NCBI GenBank assembly: GCA_902766325.1
Contig: CACXDF010000061.1
Coordinates: 1 to 10,962, forward strand
Direction of reading: 5' to 3'
Source of the DNA: an uncultured Eubacteriales bacterium
GTDB lineage: Bacteria; Bacillota; Clostridia; Christensenellales; DTU072
Length of the DNA stretch: 10,962 nucleotides
How positions within the stretch are numbered: position 1 is the first letter of the stretch; each line of letters starts with the position of its first letter. Shown here in pieces: positions 1 to 7,295 of this stretch. A model generated the notes under the pieces. That model was not told the origin of the DNA. It saw nothing but the letters and a program-made list of their open reading frames with translations, and did not search any database. Both the position numbers and the translations under genes were made by a program.

Positions 1-1110
1 AATATGAATGGCGTATGCGATGATACTTCCGGCGCCGCTGCCGCGACCGGGCCCGATAGGCACGCCGTGCGTCTTGCCGTAGTTAATAAAGTCCCAAACG
101 ATCAGGTAGTAAGAAGCGAATCCCATTCGACAAATAACGTCGAGCTCGTACTCGGCGCGCTGCCGGATGTCGGGCGTGATCTCTCCGTATCTTTCTTCCA
201 ACCCTTTAAAGGCCATTTTTCGCAAATAGTCCTTATCGTCGACGTACCCTTCCGGCGGATCGTAGTGCGGAATGGTATAGACGTGGAACGGGATCTTAAG
301 ATCGCACTTTTCGGCGATCTCGATGGTGTTGTCGAGCGGTTCCGGATCGCCGCCCATCAGTTCGAGCATCTGTTCGTACGACTTATAATAAAACTCGTTG
401 TTAGGAAACCGCCACCTGGTGGGATCGTCGATATCCTTTTGCGTTTGAATGGCCAAAAGAACGTCGTGCGCCTTTGCGTCGCGCTGTTCGATATAGTGGA
501 TATCGTTGGTTGCGACCGTCTTGGCTCCGATCTCCGCGGCGATCTTTCTCAAAAGCGGCAAAACGCGAAGTTCTTCTTCCAGCCCGTGGTTTTGCAACTC
601 GATATAAAAGTCTTCGCCGTATATTCCCTGCAATCTTTTCGCGCAGGCAAGCGCGTCGTCGTACCGTCCGTCGAGAAGAAGACGGTTGATCTCGCCGGCA
701 ATACAGGCGCTCAGGCAGATGACGCCTTCGCTGTACTTTTCGAGCACGCCGTAGTCGACGCGGGGCTTATCGTAAAAGCCGTCGACAAAGCCCGCGCTGG
801 ACACGTTCATGACGTTATGAAATCCAACCAGGTTTTTTGCGATCAAAACAAGGTGGAAGCGGTCGTTATGTTCCCTGTCTTTTAAGGTCATATCGTGACA
901 GGTGTACGCCTCCAGACCGATAAGCGGTTTTATGCCGGCGTTGTTACACTCCTTATAAAACTTGATGGCTCCGTACGTGTTGCCGTGGTCGGTCATCGCG
1001 ACGGCGCGCGCGCCGGACTCCTTGGCCTTTTTTACCAATTTTTTGATACGCGCATACCCGTCCAGCAAGCTGTACTCGGTGTGATTATGGAGATGAATGA
1101 ATTCCGGCAT
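1..1110 (-). CDS. dnaE: DNA polymerase III alpha subunit, N-terminal part (cut by window edge)
   Basis: This is the replicative DNA polymerase catalytic subunit; only the first 370 codons are in the window. The ATG at 1110–1108 lies about 9 bases after an AGAGGA ribosome-binding site. The protein opens with a PHP domain: HLHNHTEYSLLDG (residues 6–18, metal-type histidines H8 and H10) and MTDHGN (39–44). It reaches the start of the polymerase core with GPGRGSGAGS (353–362), the well-known C-family Pol III motif. The catalytic aspartates of the palm lie beyond the window, so activity cannot be judged. The N-terminus reads as DnaE rather than PolC, because no OB fold or exonuclease domain precedes or interrupts the PHP region seen here. 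The gene starts 20 bases after the whiA stop, so it is probably co-transcribed with murB and whiA. Confidence 0.97.
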   Translation of the reverse strand, partial: MPEFIHLHNHTEYSLLDGYARIKKLVKKAKESGARAVAMTDHGNTYGAIKFYKECNNAGIKPLIGLEAYTCHDMTLKDREHNDRFHLVLIAKNLVGFHNVMNVSSAGFVDGFYDKPRVDYGVLEKYSEGVICLSACIAGEINRLLLDGRYDDALACAKRLQGIYGEDFYIELQNHGLEEELRVLPLLRKIAAEIGAKTVATNDIHYIEQRDAKAHDVLLAIQTQKDIDDPTRWRFPNNEFYYKSYEQMLELMGGDPEPLDNTIEIAEKCDLKIPFHVYTIPHYDPPEGYVDDKDYLRKMAFKGLEERYGEITPDIRQRAEYELDVICRMGFASYYLIVWDFINYGKTHGVPIGPGRGSGAGSIIAYAIHI

Positions 1111-1130
1111 CTTCTGTGTTCCTCTTTTAA

Positions 1131-2123
1131 CTATTTTTGAGCAAGTTCCATGATTCGACGCATACGATGGTTCACGCAACTTTTAGTCACGGGCGGATCG
1201 AACATTTTCGCTATTTCCTCGAGGCCCGCTTCGACGTTTTGCAATCTGTATTCGCATACTTGGCGCAATCCGTCGGAAAGATTTTTTAAGCCGATCTTTT
1301 TATCGACTTCTTTGATCGCGGCTATCTGCTTTGCGGAAGAAAGGACCGTCTTGTCGATATTCGCGATCTCGAAATTCTGCAAACGATTCATGTCGTTTTT
1401 CATTTTTCGGTTCGTAATGACTTCGTACAGTCTTAAAACTCCGATATTACTGCCGATGGCAGTCAAAAAGTTACAGATGACCTGGCTGTTTTTTATAAAA
1501 ACGGTAAAGCCGCGCGGACGCGCCATGACCGAAGAAACGTCTGTTTCGGCTTGCTCGGCAATCAACTTGATAACGTCCTCTTCGACGTAATCGGAATTGA
1601 GATTGAGCGAAAGCAGGTATCCGCTTTTCGTCTTATTCTGGCTCCATTCTTCGATATCGTCCGGCACGCGCAAATTACCGCAAGACAGGTACAAACCGCG
1701 TAAAAAGGCCCTTTTTGATGCCGAGGACAGGTCGTCCGGCAGATGATCGTCCGAGCGGTCGACGGAAGAAGGAAAAAGTTCTTCCGGGATGCCTTGGATA
1801 AGTTCGTATCTGTCTTTGACGATCAGGCACCGTTCAAGCAGAATATTGGACAGATGGCTGTCGATATAGAGCGCGTACTTCTTTTCGCCGTCGATAACGG
1901 TCTCGGTACGTTCCGTTTTTACCCCTTCCAAGCGGTACACAACGTCCGATAAAAGGTCGATGAACTCTTTGTCCGCGTGAATAAACTCCACTTCGTAACC
2001 CGTACGAAGCAAAGACACTTCTCCGCTGCCGCGTATCGCGCCGCTCAAAAAAGGCAAAAGGCATTCGTCGGCGAGTTCCGCCGCGTAAAGCTCTTTTTTT
2101 ACGACGCTACTGATTTCTTCCAA
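1131..2123 (-). CDS. whiA: DNA-binding protein WhiA (TTG start)
   Basis: WhiA is a Gram-positive regulator linked to sporulation in Streptomyces and to division and chromosome functions in Bacillus. It combines a LAGLIDADG-homing-endonuclease-like fold with a C-terminal helix-turn-helix. The family N-terminal pattern (VVKKEL, residues 7–12) is present, followed by FLSGAIRGSGEVS and a second half-domain with KRAFLRGLYLSCGNL. The C-terminal half has MNRLQNFEIANIDKTV and ends in the HTH signature DPPVTKSCVNHRMRRI. The frame is open upstream to an ATG at 2198, but that would add 25 residues inside murB with no family match. A TTG at 2123–2121 has GAGAGG 9 bases before it and gives a normal N-terminus and a length of 330 residues (B. 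subtilis about 316). It overlaps murB by 17 bases, which suggests translational coupling. The start choice is inference; the family is clear. Confidence 0.95.
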   Translation of the reverse strand: MEEISSVVKKELYAAELADECLLPFLSGAIRGSGEVSLLRTGYEVEFIHADKEFIDLLSDVVYRLEGVKTERTETVIDGEKKYALYIDSHLSNILLERCLIVKDRYELIQGIPEELFPSSVDRSDDHLPDDLSSASKRAFLRGLYLSCGNLRVPDDIEEWSQNKTKSGYLLSLNLNSDYVEEDVIKLIAEQAETDVSSVMARPRGFTVFIKNSQVICNFLTAIGSNIGVLRLYEVITNRKMKNDMNRLQNFEIANIDKTVLSSAKQIAAIKEVDKKIGLKNLSDGLRQVCEYRLQNVEAGLEEIAKMFDPPVTKSCVNHRMRRIMELAQK

Positions 2124-2973
2124 AGATAACGACCTCTCTTTCCGGTTTTCTGCCCGTCGCCTTCTGAATTTCGCTTTCGCACAATTCAACGAGGGCAAGA
2201 TATTCTTCGGGGGTGCCGTCCCCGCGATTTACGATGATCCCGGCGTGTTTTTCGCTGACTTGCATACCGCCGATCCGACGACCTTTTATGCCGAGTCGGT
2301 CCAGATAATACCCGCAACTCACGCCGTCTATTTTTTTAAAAACGCTTCCTAAGCTCTTGCCGGTGGGAAGCGTCTGCTTACGTTTCTTTCTTACGTCCGA
2401 CATTCGCGCGCCGATCGCGGAGACGCCGTCCGGAAAAAGCCTTAACGTAACTTCGGTAATGAAATCGACATTTTTACGCAAATTGCAGTACCGATATCGA
2501 AAAGCGATCTCTTCTCCGGATAGCTCTTCTTGCTGTCCGTCGTCGAGATGAAACAGCTTTACGGACTTTACCACGTCCTTAAAAGCCGTATCGTAACACC
2601 CAGCGTTCCCCATTACGCCGCCCCCGACGGTACCGGGGATGCAACAAAGATCTTCCATACCCGAAAGTCCGCAGATCCTGGCCACGTCCGCGACGTGAGC
2701 CGTCTTCTCTCCGGCTCGCACTGTGATACAGTCTTCGTGGACGCGGATCCCCCGCATAGCGCTGCAAAAGATCGTCGCGTCGTCCGGAGTCATCTCCAAA
2801 ACGAGCGTATTACTCAATGCTCCCGCGATAAAAAGTCGACTGCGAGCGGCATGACGTCGTTGTATCTGCCTCAGTTGCTCGATATCCTTCGGATAATACG
2901 CAACGGGAATGGTCGCTCCGCTCCCAAGCGAAGAGATATTCGCCGCAGAAACGGACATTGCTTTTACTTCCAT
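2107..2973 (-). CDS. murB: UDP-N-acetylenolpyruvoylglucosamine reductase (MurB)
   Basis: MurB is the FAD enzyme that uses NADPH to reduce UDP-GlcNAc-enolpyruvate to UDP-MurNAc in cytoplasmic peptidoglycan synthesis. Visible motifs from the ATG at 2973: PGTVGGGVMGNAGCYD (FAD domain, 113–128), FRYR (158–161, with the conserved Arg), GKSLGSVFKK with the proton-donating Ser (S210), GIKGRRIGGMQVSEKHAG (228–245), and PEREV (277–281) matching the family EPEV motif that carries the catalytic Glu. The usual GGGSN loop reads AGALSN (50–55), and the N-terminus is shorter than in most family members. At 288 residues it is slightly short. The start is ambiguous: the first ATG has AGAGG 7 bases before it, but a strong promoter overlaps exactly this site, so Met6 (2958) may be used on transcripts from that promoter. 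whiA overlaps its end by 17 bases. Confidence 0.93.
   Translation of the reverse strand: MEVKAMSVSAANISSLGSGATIPVAYYPKDIEQLRQIQRRHAARSRLFIAGALSNTLVLEMTPDDATIFCSAMRGIRVHEDCITVRAGEKTAHVADVARICGLSGMEDLCCIPGTVGGGVMGNAGCYDTAFKDVVKSVKLFHLDDGQQEELSGEEIAFRYRYCNLRKNVDFITEVTLRLFPDGVSAIGARMSDVRKKRKQTLPTGKSLGSVFKKIDGVSCGYYLDRLGIKGRRIGGMQVSEKHAGIIVNRGDGTPEEYLALVELCESEIQKATGRKPEREVVIFGRNQ
2121..2138 (-). promoter_or_regulatory. whiA ribosome-binding site and TTG start codon
   Basis: The Shine-Dalgarno sequence GAGAGG (2138–2133) is 9 bases before a TTG (2123–2121), both inside the last codons of murB. No ATG or GTG in the whiA frame gives a family-like N-terminus, so this site decides the start. A TTG start and embedded ribosome-binding site may hold WhiA at a low level relative to MurB; that is inference. 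Confidence 0.75.
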
Positions 2974-2974
2974 G

Positions 2975-3004
2975 ATTATACCTCTTTTCGGACGTCTTTG
3001 TCAA
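2975..3004 (-). promoter_or_regulatory. Sigma-A promoter of murB–whiA–dnaE, abutting the murB start codon
   Basis: On the minus strand TTGACA (3004–2999) and TATAAT (2980–2975) are both perfect consensus hexamers, with an 18-base spacer. The -10 box ends one base before the murB ATG at 2973, and the spacer itself contains the AGAGG that could serve as murB ribosome-binding site. Transcription would start around 2968–2971, inside the first codons of the annotated frame. It is the only good promoter I see for murB–whiA–dnaE. A chance match cannot be excluded, but two perfect hexamers at a permitted spacing make it likely to be real. Confidence 0.75.
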
Positions 3005-3051
3005 CGTCGCCACACTATTGTATTAGTGGAAAAGGGATATAATACCGCCTC

Positions 3052-3867
3052 TTATAAAGAGTCTTGCATACACCTGTCGATAAGCCAGGTAATGGGGTCG
3101 TCGTCGCAATCGGGCGCGATCAAGGAAGCCGCCTTTTTCGCCGCGGGCGAGCCGCCCGCAACGCACACGCCGAGCCCCGCGTATTCGATCATGGTCAGAT
3201 CGTTGTCCGAGTCGCCGATACAAATCACTTCTTCCCGTTTGATACCGTACCTTTCCGCCAAACGGGCGACGGCGCTTCCTTTACTGACGCCGTGCGGAAT
3301 GATCTCGCAGATGAACGGTTTCGAGATGTTGATAAGCAGTTCGTCTCCGTATTTTTCGATCAGATCGTCCCGAACGGACGGCATAACTTTCGGGTCGCCG
3401 AGAAGAACGAATTTCGGCGGACATAATTTTTCCCGCATAATAAAATCGGACAGCGGTATCACTGTTTCGCGGTAGACGGCATGCGCGACTTTTACGTACA
3501 AACGAGTAAAGTCGGTCGCCTTTTGCGTATAAAAATAATCGCCTCTGTAGGTCTGATAATAATATCCTTTGCTTTCTATATATTTTCCGATTTCGGAAGC
3601 CAAAGTATAAGGTATGGTCACCTCATCTATTGTTTTTTCGGTGTCGATATCCGTCGCCACCGCTCCTTGATAGGTAAGCACCTCTCCATGAAGGTCGAGC
3701 TCTCTGCATACCGGGAGCGCGCCGGCCGTCATCCTGCCCGTCACGATAACGAACTTGCCTCCTGCGTCGACGTATCTTTTTATGGCCGCCTTCTCGCCTT
3801 TGCCGTACTTCTGATCCCGCGTTATCATCGTATCGTCGAGATCGGAACATATCATCTTGTATTTCAT
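3052..3867 (-). CDS. Cof-type HAD-superfamily phosphatase
   Basis: This is a cytoplasmic Mg-dependent phosphatase of the HAD superfamily, Cof/class IIB type; the substrate (often sugar phosphates or flavin/cofactor phosphates in relatives) cannot be read from the sequence. All four motifs are present: SDLDDT near the N-terminus (nucleophile D9, acid/base D11), VTGR (T43), SKGSA (K196) and GDSDND (218–223, D219 and D223). The cap domain lies between motifs II and III, as in class IIB, and the 271-residue length is typical. The common NGA after motif II reads QGA here. The ATG at 3867 has AAGGAG 7 bases before it and overlaps the uvrC stop (ATGA, 4 bases), so translation is probably coupled to uvrC. 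A 78-base gap with a promoter separates it from murB. The family is secure, the specific role unknown. Confidence 0.92.
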   Translation of the reverse strand: MKYKMICSDLDDTMITRDQKYGKGEKAAIKRYVDAGGKFVIVTGRMTAGALPVCRELDLHGEVLTYQGAVATDIDTEKTIDEVTIPYTLASEIGKYIESKGYYYQTYRGDYFYTQKATDFTRLYVKVAHAVYRETVIPLSDFIMREKLCPPKFVLLGDPKVMPSVRDDLIEKYGDELLINISKPFICEIIPHGVSKGSAVARLAERYGIKREEVICIGDSDNDLTMIEYAGLGVCVAGGSPAAKKAASLIAPDCDDDPITWLIDRCMQDSL

Positions 3868-5678
3868 TGGTTTTCTCCTTGCGCCTTATCCTTATAATAA
3901 GCCGCTATCCTTTCGGCGTCGGACTTACCGATGCCTTTTACTTCCGATAATTCGTCTACCGAAGCCGTCGCGATCTTTTCGATCTTTCGGAAATGTACGA
4001 GCAAGTTGCGCGCCTTCGTTTTCCCGATACCCTCTATCGCCGTCAACTCGCTTTCCGTCATTTGTTTCAAACGCAGATTCCTGTGATAGGTGATGGCAAA
4101 GCGGTGCGCTTCGTCGCGGATACGCACGAGCAATTTAAGGGCGAGGCTGTCGCGCGGCAAAAGGATACTCTCCTCTTTCCCGGGTACGAAGACCTCTTCA
4201 ATTCTTTTTGCAAGGCTGATCACGGTAAAGTCCAGTCCTTCTTTTTCCATAGCGTCCATAACGTAGCCGAGTTGTCCCTTACCGCCGTCAATAACGATCA
4301 AGTCCGGTCGTTCTGAAAAACTGACGTCCTTTTGTTTTTTCCACTCCTCAAAACGTCTTGTCAACGTCTCGAACATACAGGCAAAGTCGTTATTGCCCGC
4401 CACCGTCTTGATCTTAAAATGGCGATAGTGTTGCGACGCCTTAGCGCCCTCTTTGAACACGACCATGCTCGCCACCTTATTGGTTCCGCTGATATGCGAA
4501 ATGTCGTAACACTCCATTCTCATCGGCAATACGGGCAAACCGAGCAGTTCTTTTAATTGTTTGACCCCGCCGAGCGTTAATTCGTCGTATCGATTTTGAT
4601 GTTCGAGTTGTCGCGCAAGATAGTCCTCCGCATTGGCGACGCCCATGTCGATCAATTGTCGACGGATCCCGCCGGACGGCACGACGACCTGTATCCTCCT
4701 GCCCGATTTTTCGGACAGATAGTCCGAAAGTTCCTCTTTGAATTCTATCTCGCTGCTGACCAGTATTTCGGAACAGTTGATCGAATTATTTTCGTAATAC
4801 TGCATGATAAAAGAAGTCAGTCCGTTACTGAGTTCCGTCTCTCTGCACGGGAAGTTGATACCGCCGAGGTACTTGCCTCCGCGCACGGCAAAGCAGTTCA
4901 CGACCGAATACATACCGTTCGTCACGAACGTAAATACGTCGATGTCCGTTTCCTGCTTAAACGGAATGGTCTGCTTTCGCACCAAATTGTCCAGTGATTT
5001 CAAGGTGTCGCGATATATTTTCGCCTGCTCGAACTCTTCTTTTTCGGCGCAAGCCATCATCTTTTCCGTCAATATCCTTTTGACAGTCTCGTCGTTTCCG
5101 GACAGAAAATCGATCACATTTTTGATGACTTTTTTGTATTCTTCTTCGCTGACCCGACCGGTACAGGGCGCAAGGCATCTTCCGATGTGGTAGTTCAGGC
5201 ACTCCCTCTTCCCGAGCGTATTACAACTCCTTACCGGAAAAACGGTATGGATGATCTCCAGCACGTCCCGTACCGACACGCCGAGCATATAGGGGCCGAA
5301 ATACTTTGCTCCGTCCGCTTTCATCTTATAACATATTTCCACTTTAGGAAACTTCTCTTTCGTCTTGATGCGAATATACGGATAAGTCTTATCGTCTTTA
5401 AGCAGAATGTTATACGGCGGATTATATTGCTTGATCAGGTTGTTTTCCAAAATCAAGGCTTCGTATTCGTTAGGCGTGATGATATACCGAAAATCGTGGA
5501 TCTTTTCCACAAGAGCCATCGTCTTATCGTTTTTTACGCTGTTATGAAAATATTGCCGCACGCGATTTTTCAGTATTTTCGCCTTGCCGACGTATAACAC
5601 GTTGTCGAATTCGTCCAACATAATATACACGCCGCTTTGCGCCGGTAATATCTTTAATTTTTCGGTATACGCCTTCAT
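3864..5678 (-). CDS. uvrC: Excinuclease ABC subunit C (UvrC)
   Basis: UvrC makes both incisions around DNA lesions in nucleotide excision repair, recruited by UvrB. Domains in order: GIY-YIG nuclease for the 3' incision (about 12–95, with Y18, Y29, R39 and E78); four cysteines C152, C160, C168 and C172 at the position of the Fe–S cluster ligands described in E. coli UvrC; a UVR domain that binds UvrB (about 194–229); an RNase H-like nuclease for the 5' incision with CYDISHISG, IDGG and DEAHRF giving D392, D464 and H525; and a tandem helix-hairpin-helix DNA-binding end (about 543–597, IEGIGK and VKGIGK). The length of 604 matches the family and no key residue is missing. The start ATG is 4 bases after the GH20 stop with only a weak GAGAA before it, so re-initiation is likely. 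It forms a unit with the upstream GH20 and downstream HAD genes. Confidence 0.98.
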   Translation of the reverse strand: MKAYTEKLKILPAQSGVYIMLDEFDNVLYVGKAKILKNRVRQYFHNSVKNDKTMALVEKIHDFRYIITPNEYEALILENNLIKQYNPPYNILLKDDKTYPYIRIKTKEKFPKVEICYKMKADGAKYFGPYMLGVSVRDVLEIIHTVFPVRSCNTLGKRECLNYHIGRCLAPCTGRVSEEEYKKVIKNVIDFLSGNDETVKRILTEKMMACAEKEEFEQAKIYRDTLKSLDNLVRKQTIPFKQETDIDVFTFVTNGMYSVVNCFAVRGGKYLGGINFPCRETELSNGLTSFIMQYYENNSINCSEILVSSEIEFKEELSDYLSEKSGRRIQVVVPSGGIRRQLIDMGVANAEDYLARQLEHQNRYDELTLGGVKQLKELLGLPVLPMRMECYDISHISGTNKVASMVVFKEGAKASQHYRHFKIKTVAGNNDFACMFETLTRRFEEWKKQKDVSFSERPDLIVIDGGKGQLGYVMDAMEKEGLDFTVISLAKRIEEVFVPGKEESILLPRDSLALKLLVRIRDEAHRFAITYHRNLRLKQMTESELTAIEGIGKTKARNLLVHFRKIEKIATASVDELSEVKGIGKSDAERIAAYYKDKAQGENQ

Positions 5679-5685
5679 GTTCTCA
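5676..5685 (-). promoter_or_regulatory. Stop–start junction of GH20 gene and uvrC without a good ribosome-binding site
   Basis: The GH20 gene stops with TGA (5685–5683) and uvrC begins with ATG (5678–5676) four bases later. The only purine-rich stretch at usable distance is GAGAA directly at the ATG; a GAGG lies about 15 bases upstream, which is too far. This fits translation by termination and re-initiation, tying uvrC expression to the hexosaminidase. Inference from spacing alone. Confidence 0.5.
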
Positions 5686-7203
5686 GCAATCGACCTCGAA
5701 ATTGGGATCCTTAACGATCTTCCTTGCGACCCTGAGTCTTTGTCTCAGACCGCGCAAGCCGACGGGATTGTATTTTTTCGGCGGACAGTAACATATCCCC
5801 TTCTCGTCCATCTCTTTGAGATACTTGGTCAATCTGACCTCGAAATCTTTATAATTCTTTTGCGCGTACGGAGTCCAGGCGGCTTCGGCAACGGCTTGCA
5901 CGCGAGGATAGAGCATAAACTCGAATTTCTTTCTGTCGTACACGAATTCCGTCCAAAGAGGCGCTTCTATGCCGAGGATATTTTTCACGATCTCCGGCGT
6001 CATTTTGTATTCCTCCGGGCCGAGCCTATATATCTTTTCAAGATTGGTGAGTATATACGGATAATCCAAATAACAAAGCGTATTATGCGACAAAATGGCT
6101 TTGCCGCCTTTTTCCGCCCACTTGCCGCCGTCCTTGCCGTGCCACCATTGAACGATCGCGTCGCTTCTCAAATCATTCGTCTCCGTGATCTCGTCCCAAC
6201 CGATGGTCTTTTTCCCTTTTTCCGCAAGATATTCGGTGATAAGGTTCGTAAAGTACCCTTGCAGGTCGTTTTCCGACTTGATACCCTTTTCTTTCATTAA
6301 TTTCTGACACTTCGGACAGCTCTTCCATTTGTCTTTCGGCACTTCGTCTCCGCCGATATGGAAGTACGGCGCCGGAAACAGTTCGCACATCTCGTCGATG
6401 ATATCTTTCATAAACCGAATAAAATCTTCGTTTCCCACGCACCCGATAGAACTCTTGATGCCGTATTTCGTACTGACTTCAAGAGGTTTGCCTTCGCAGG
6501 ACAATTCCGGGAAGACGCTGAGCGCCGAAGTAATATGACCGGGCATATCGATCTCCGGCACGACGGTGATCATCCTTTCCGCGGCATAAGATACGATCTC
6601 TTTTACGTCTTCCTGCGTAAAGTAACATCCTTCTCCGTAAGGTTTTCCGGTCATCTGTCCGAGATGGTTTTTCCAATCGTTCTTTCTGACGCACGCCTTG
6701 GGCGCAAGTTCGGGATACTTCTTTATTTCGATACGCCAGCCCTGATCCTCCGTCAAGTGCCAATGAAAGACGTTCATTTTATAATACGCCATATTGTCGA
6801 GCAAACTCTTGATCTCGTCTTTCCCGAAAAAGTGTCTCGCGACGTCCAACATGATCCCGCGATAAGGAAAGCGCGGTTCGTCTTCGATCTCGCATTTAGG
6901 AAGGACGTCCCCTTCGAGAAGTTGTAAAAGCGTCATCAACCCGTAAAAGGCGCCTTTCACGTCGGAAGCTGAAACGCATACGTTTTCGTCCGATTTCAAT
7001 TCGTATCCCTCAACGGGCAAACCTTCTTTATACGAAAAGACGATATCGTCGCCGTCAAACTTGATTTTTCGTCCGGGAAAGCGATCTTCGATCGTTTTTT
7101 TCAACGAAGAAAACCTCGCGTCCAAACAAACGCCCACTTCTTTTTTTAAGATCAACTCGCCGTTTTTTTCGGCGATCTTTTTGGGTAACGGAATGATTTT
7201 CAT
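5683..7203 (-). CDS. Beta-N-acetylhexosaminidase, glycoside hydrolase family 20
   Basis: The enzyme removes terminal beta-linked N-acetylglucosamine or N-acetylgalactosamine by substrate-assisted catalysis. An N-terminal GH20b-type domain (about 1–110) precedes the catalytic barrel. Barrel motifs are RGIMLDVARHFF (115–126), HWHLTEDQGWRIEI (147–160), PEIDMPGH (216–223), HIGGDE (282–287, catalytic pair D286–E287), and pocket tryptophans in VQWWHG, APLWTEF and EAAWTP. A CPKC pair (296–299) follows the active site, as in some bacterial relatives. The ATG at 7203 has AAAGGAG 7 bases before it. A longer in-frame reading to 7410 would cross the terminator at 7247–7275 and is rejected. There is no signal peptide or anchor, so a cytoplasmic enzyme acting on imported amino-sugar oligosaccharides or recycled cell-wall fragments is likely (inference). 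No clear promoter is visible in the 43 bases between the terminator and the start. Confidence 0.95.
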   Translation of the reverse strand: MKIIPLPKKIAEKNGELILKKEVGVCLDARFSSLKKTIEDRFPGRKIKFDGDDIVFSYKEGLPVEGYELKSDENVCVSASDVKGAFYGLMTLLQLLEGDVLPKCEIEDEPRFPYRGIMLDVARHFFGKDEIKSLLDNMAYYKMNVFHWHLTEDQGWRIEIKKYPELAPKACVRKNDWKNHLGQMTGKPYGEGCYFTQEDVKEIVSYAAERMITVVPEIDMPGHITSALSVFPELSCEGKPLEVSTKYGIKSSIGCVGNEDFIRFMKDIIDEMCELFPAPYFHIGGDEVPKDKWKSCPKCQKLMKEKGIKSENDLQGYFTNLITEYLAEKGKKTIGWDEITETNDLRSDAIVQWWHGKDGGKWAEKGGKAILSHNTLCYLDYPYILTNLEKIYRLGPEEYKMTPEIVKNILGIEAPLWTEFVYDRKKFEFMLYPRVQAVAEAAWTPYAQKNYKDFEVRLTKYLKEMDEKGICYCPPKKYNPVGLRGLRQRLRVARKIVKDPNFEVDC

Positions 7204-7246
7204 AAGCGTACTCCTTTTATAGTATTTCCGTATATCGCGTTTCGAT

Positions 7247-7275
7247 AAAAAAATGCCGCGGTTTTGAACGCGGCA
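7247..7275 (-). terminator. Rho-independent terminator after the DUF898-like gene
   Basis: On the minus strand the arms TGCCGCG and CGCGGCA pair perfectly over 7 bases around an 8-base loop and are followed at once by seven T. It begins 20 bases after the stop of the 129-residue gene and should end that transcript. It also sits 43 bases before the GH20 gene, so it insulates that operon, unless read-through supplies its transcription. Confidence 0.88.
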
Positions 7276-7295
7276 GATTGTTTTTGTTATGTTTT

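Noticed and set aside
4..885. 293-codon open frame on the plus strand
   Set aside because: It is antisense to dnaE, whose frame reads through with clear PHP and Pol III motifs. The plus-strand protein has no recognisable domain, and codon bias explains the open frame.
2124..2198. 25-residue N-terminal extension of WhiA from an ATG at 2198
   Set aside because: It lies entirely within murB, is basic and unlike WhiA N-termini, and the TTG at 2123 has a proper ribosome-binding site.
3013..3028. Inverted repeat CACTA–6–TAGTG upstream of the murB promoter, possible operator
   Set aside because: Only 5 paired bases in an AT-rich gap; too short to distinguish from chance without comparison to relatives.
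3049..3061. Hairpin CTCTT–TAT–AAGAG at the HAD gene stop, possible terminator
   Set aside because: Weak A/T-rich stem with no following T-run on the minus strand, so it is not convincing as a terminator.
5584..6300. 238-codon open frame on the plus strand
   Set aside because: It overlaps uvrC and the GH20 gene on the opposite strand, lacks a ribosome-binding site and family features, and is an antisense shadow.
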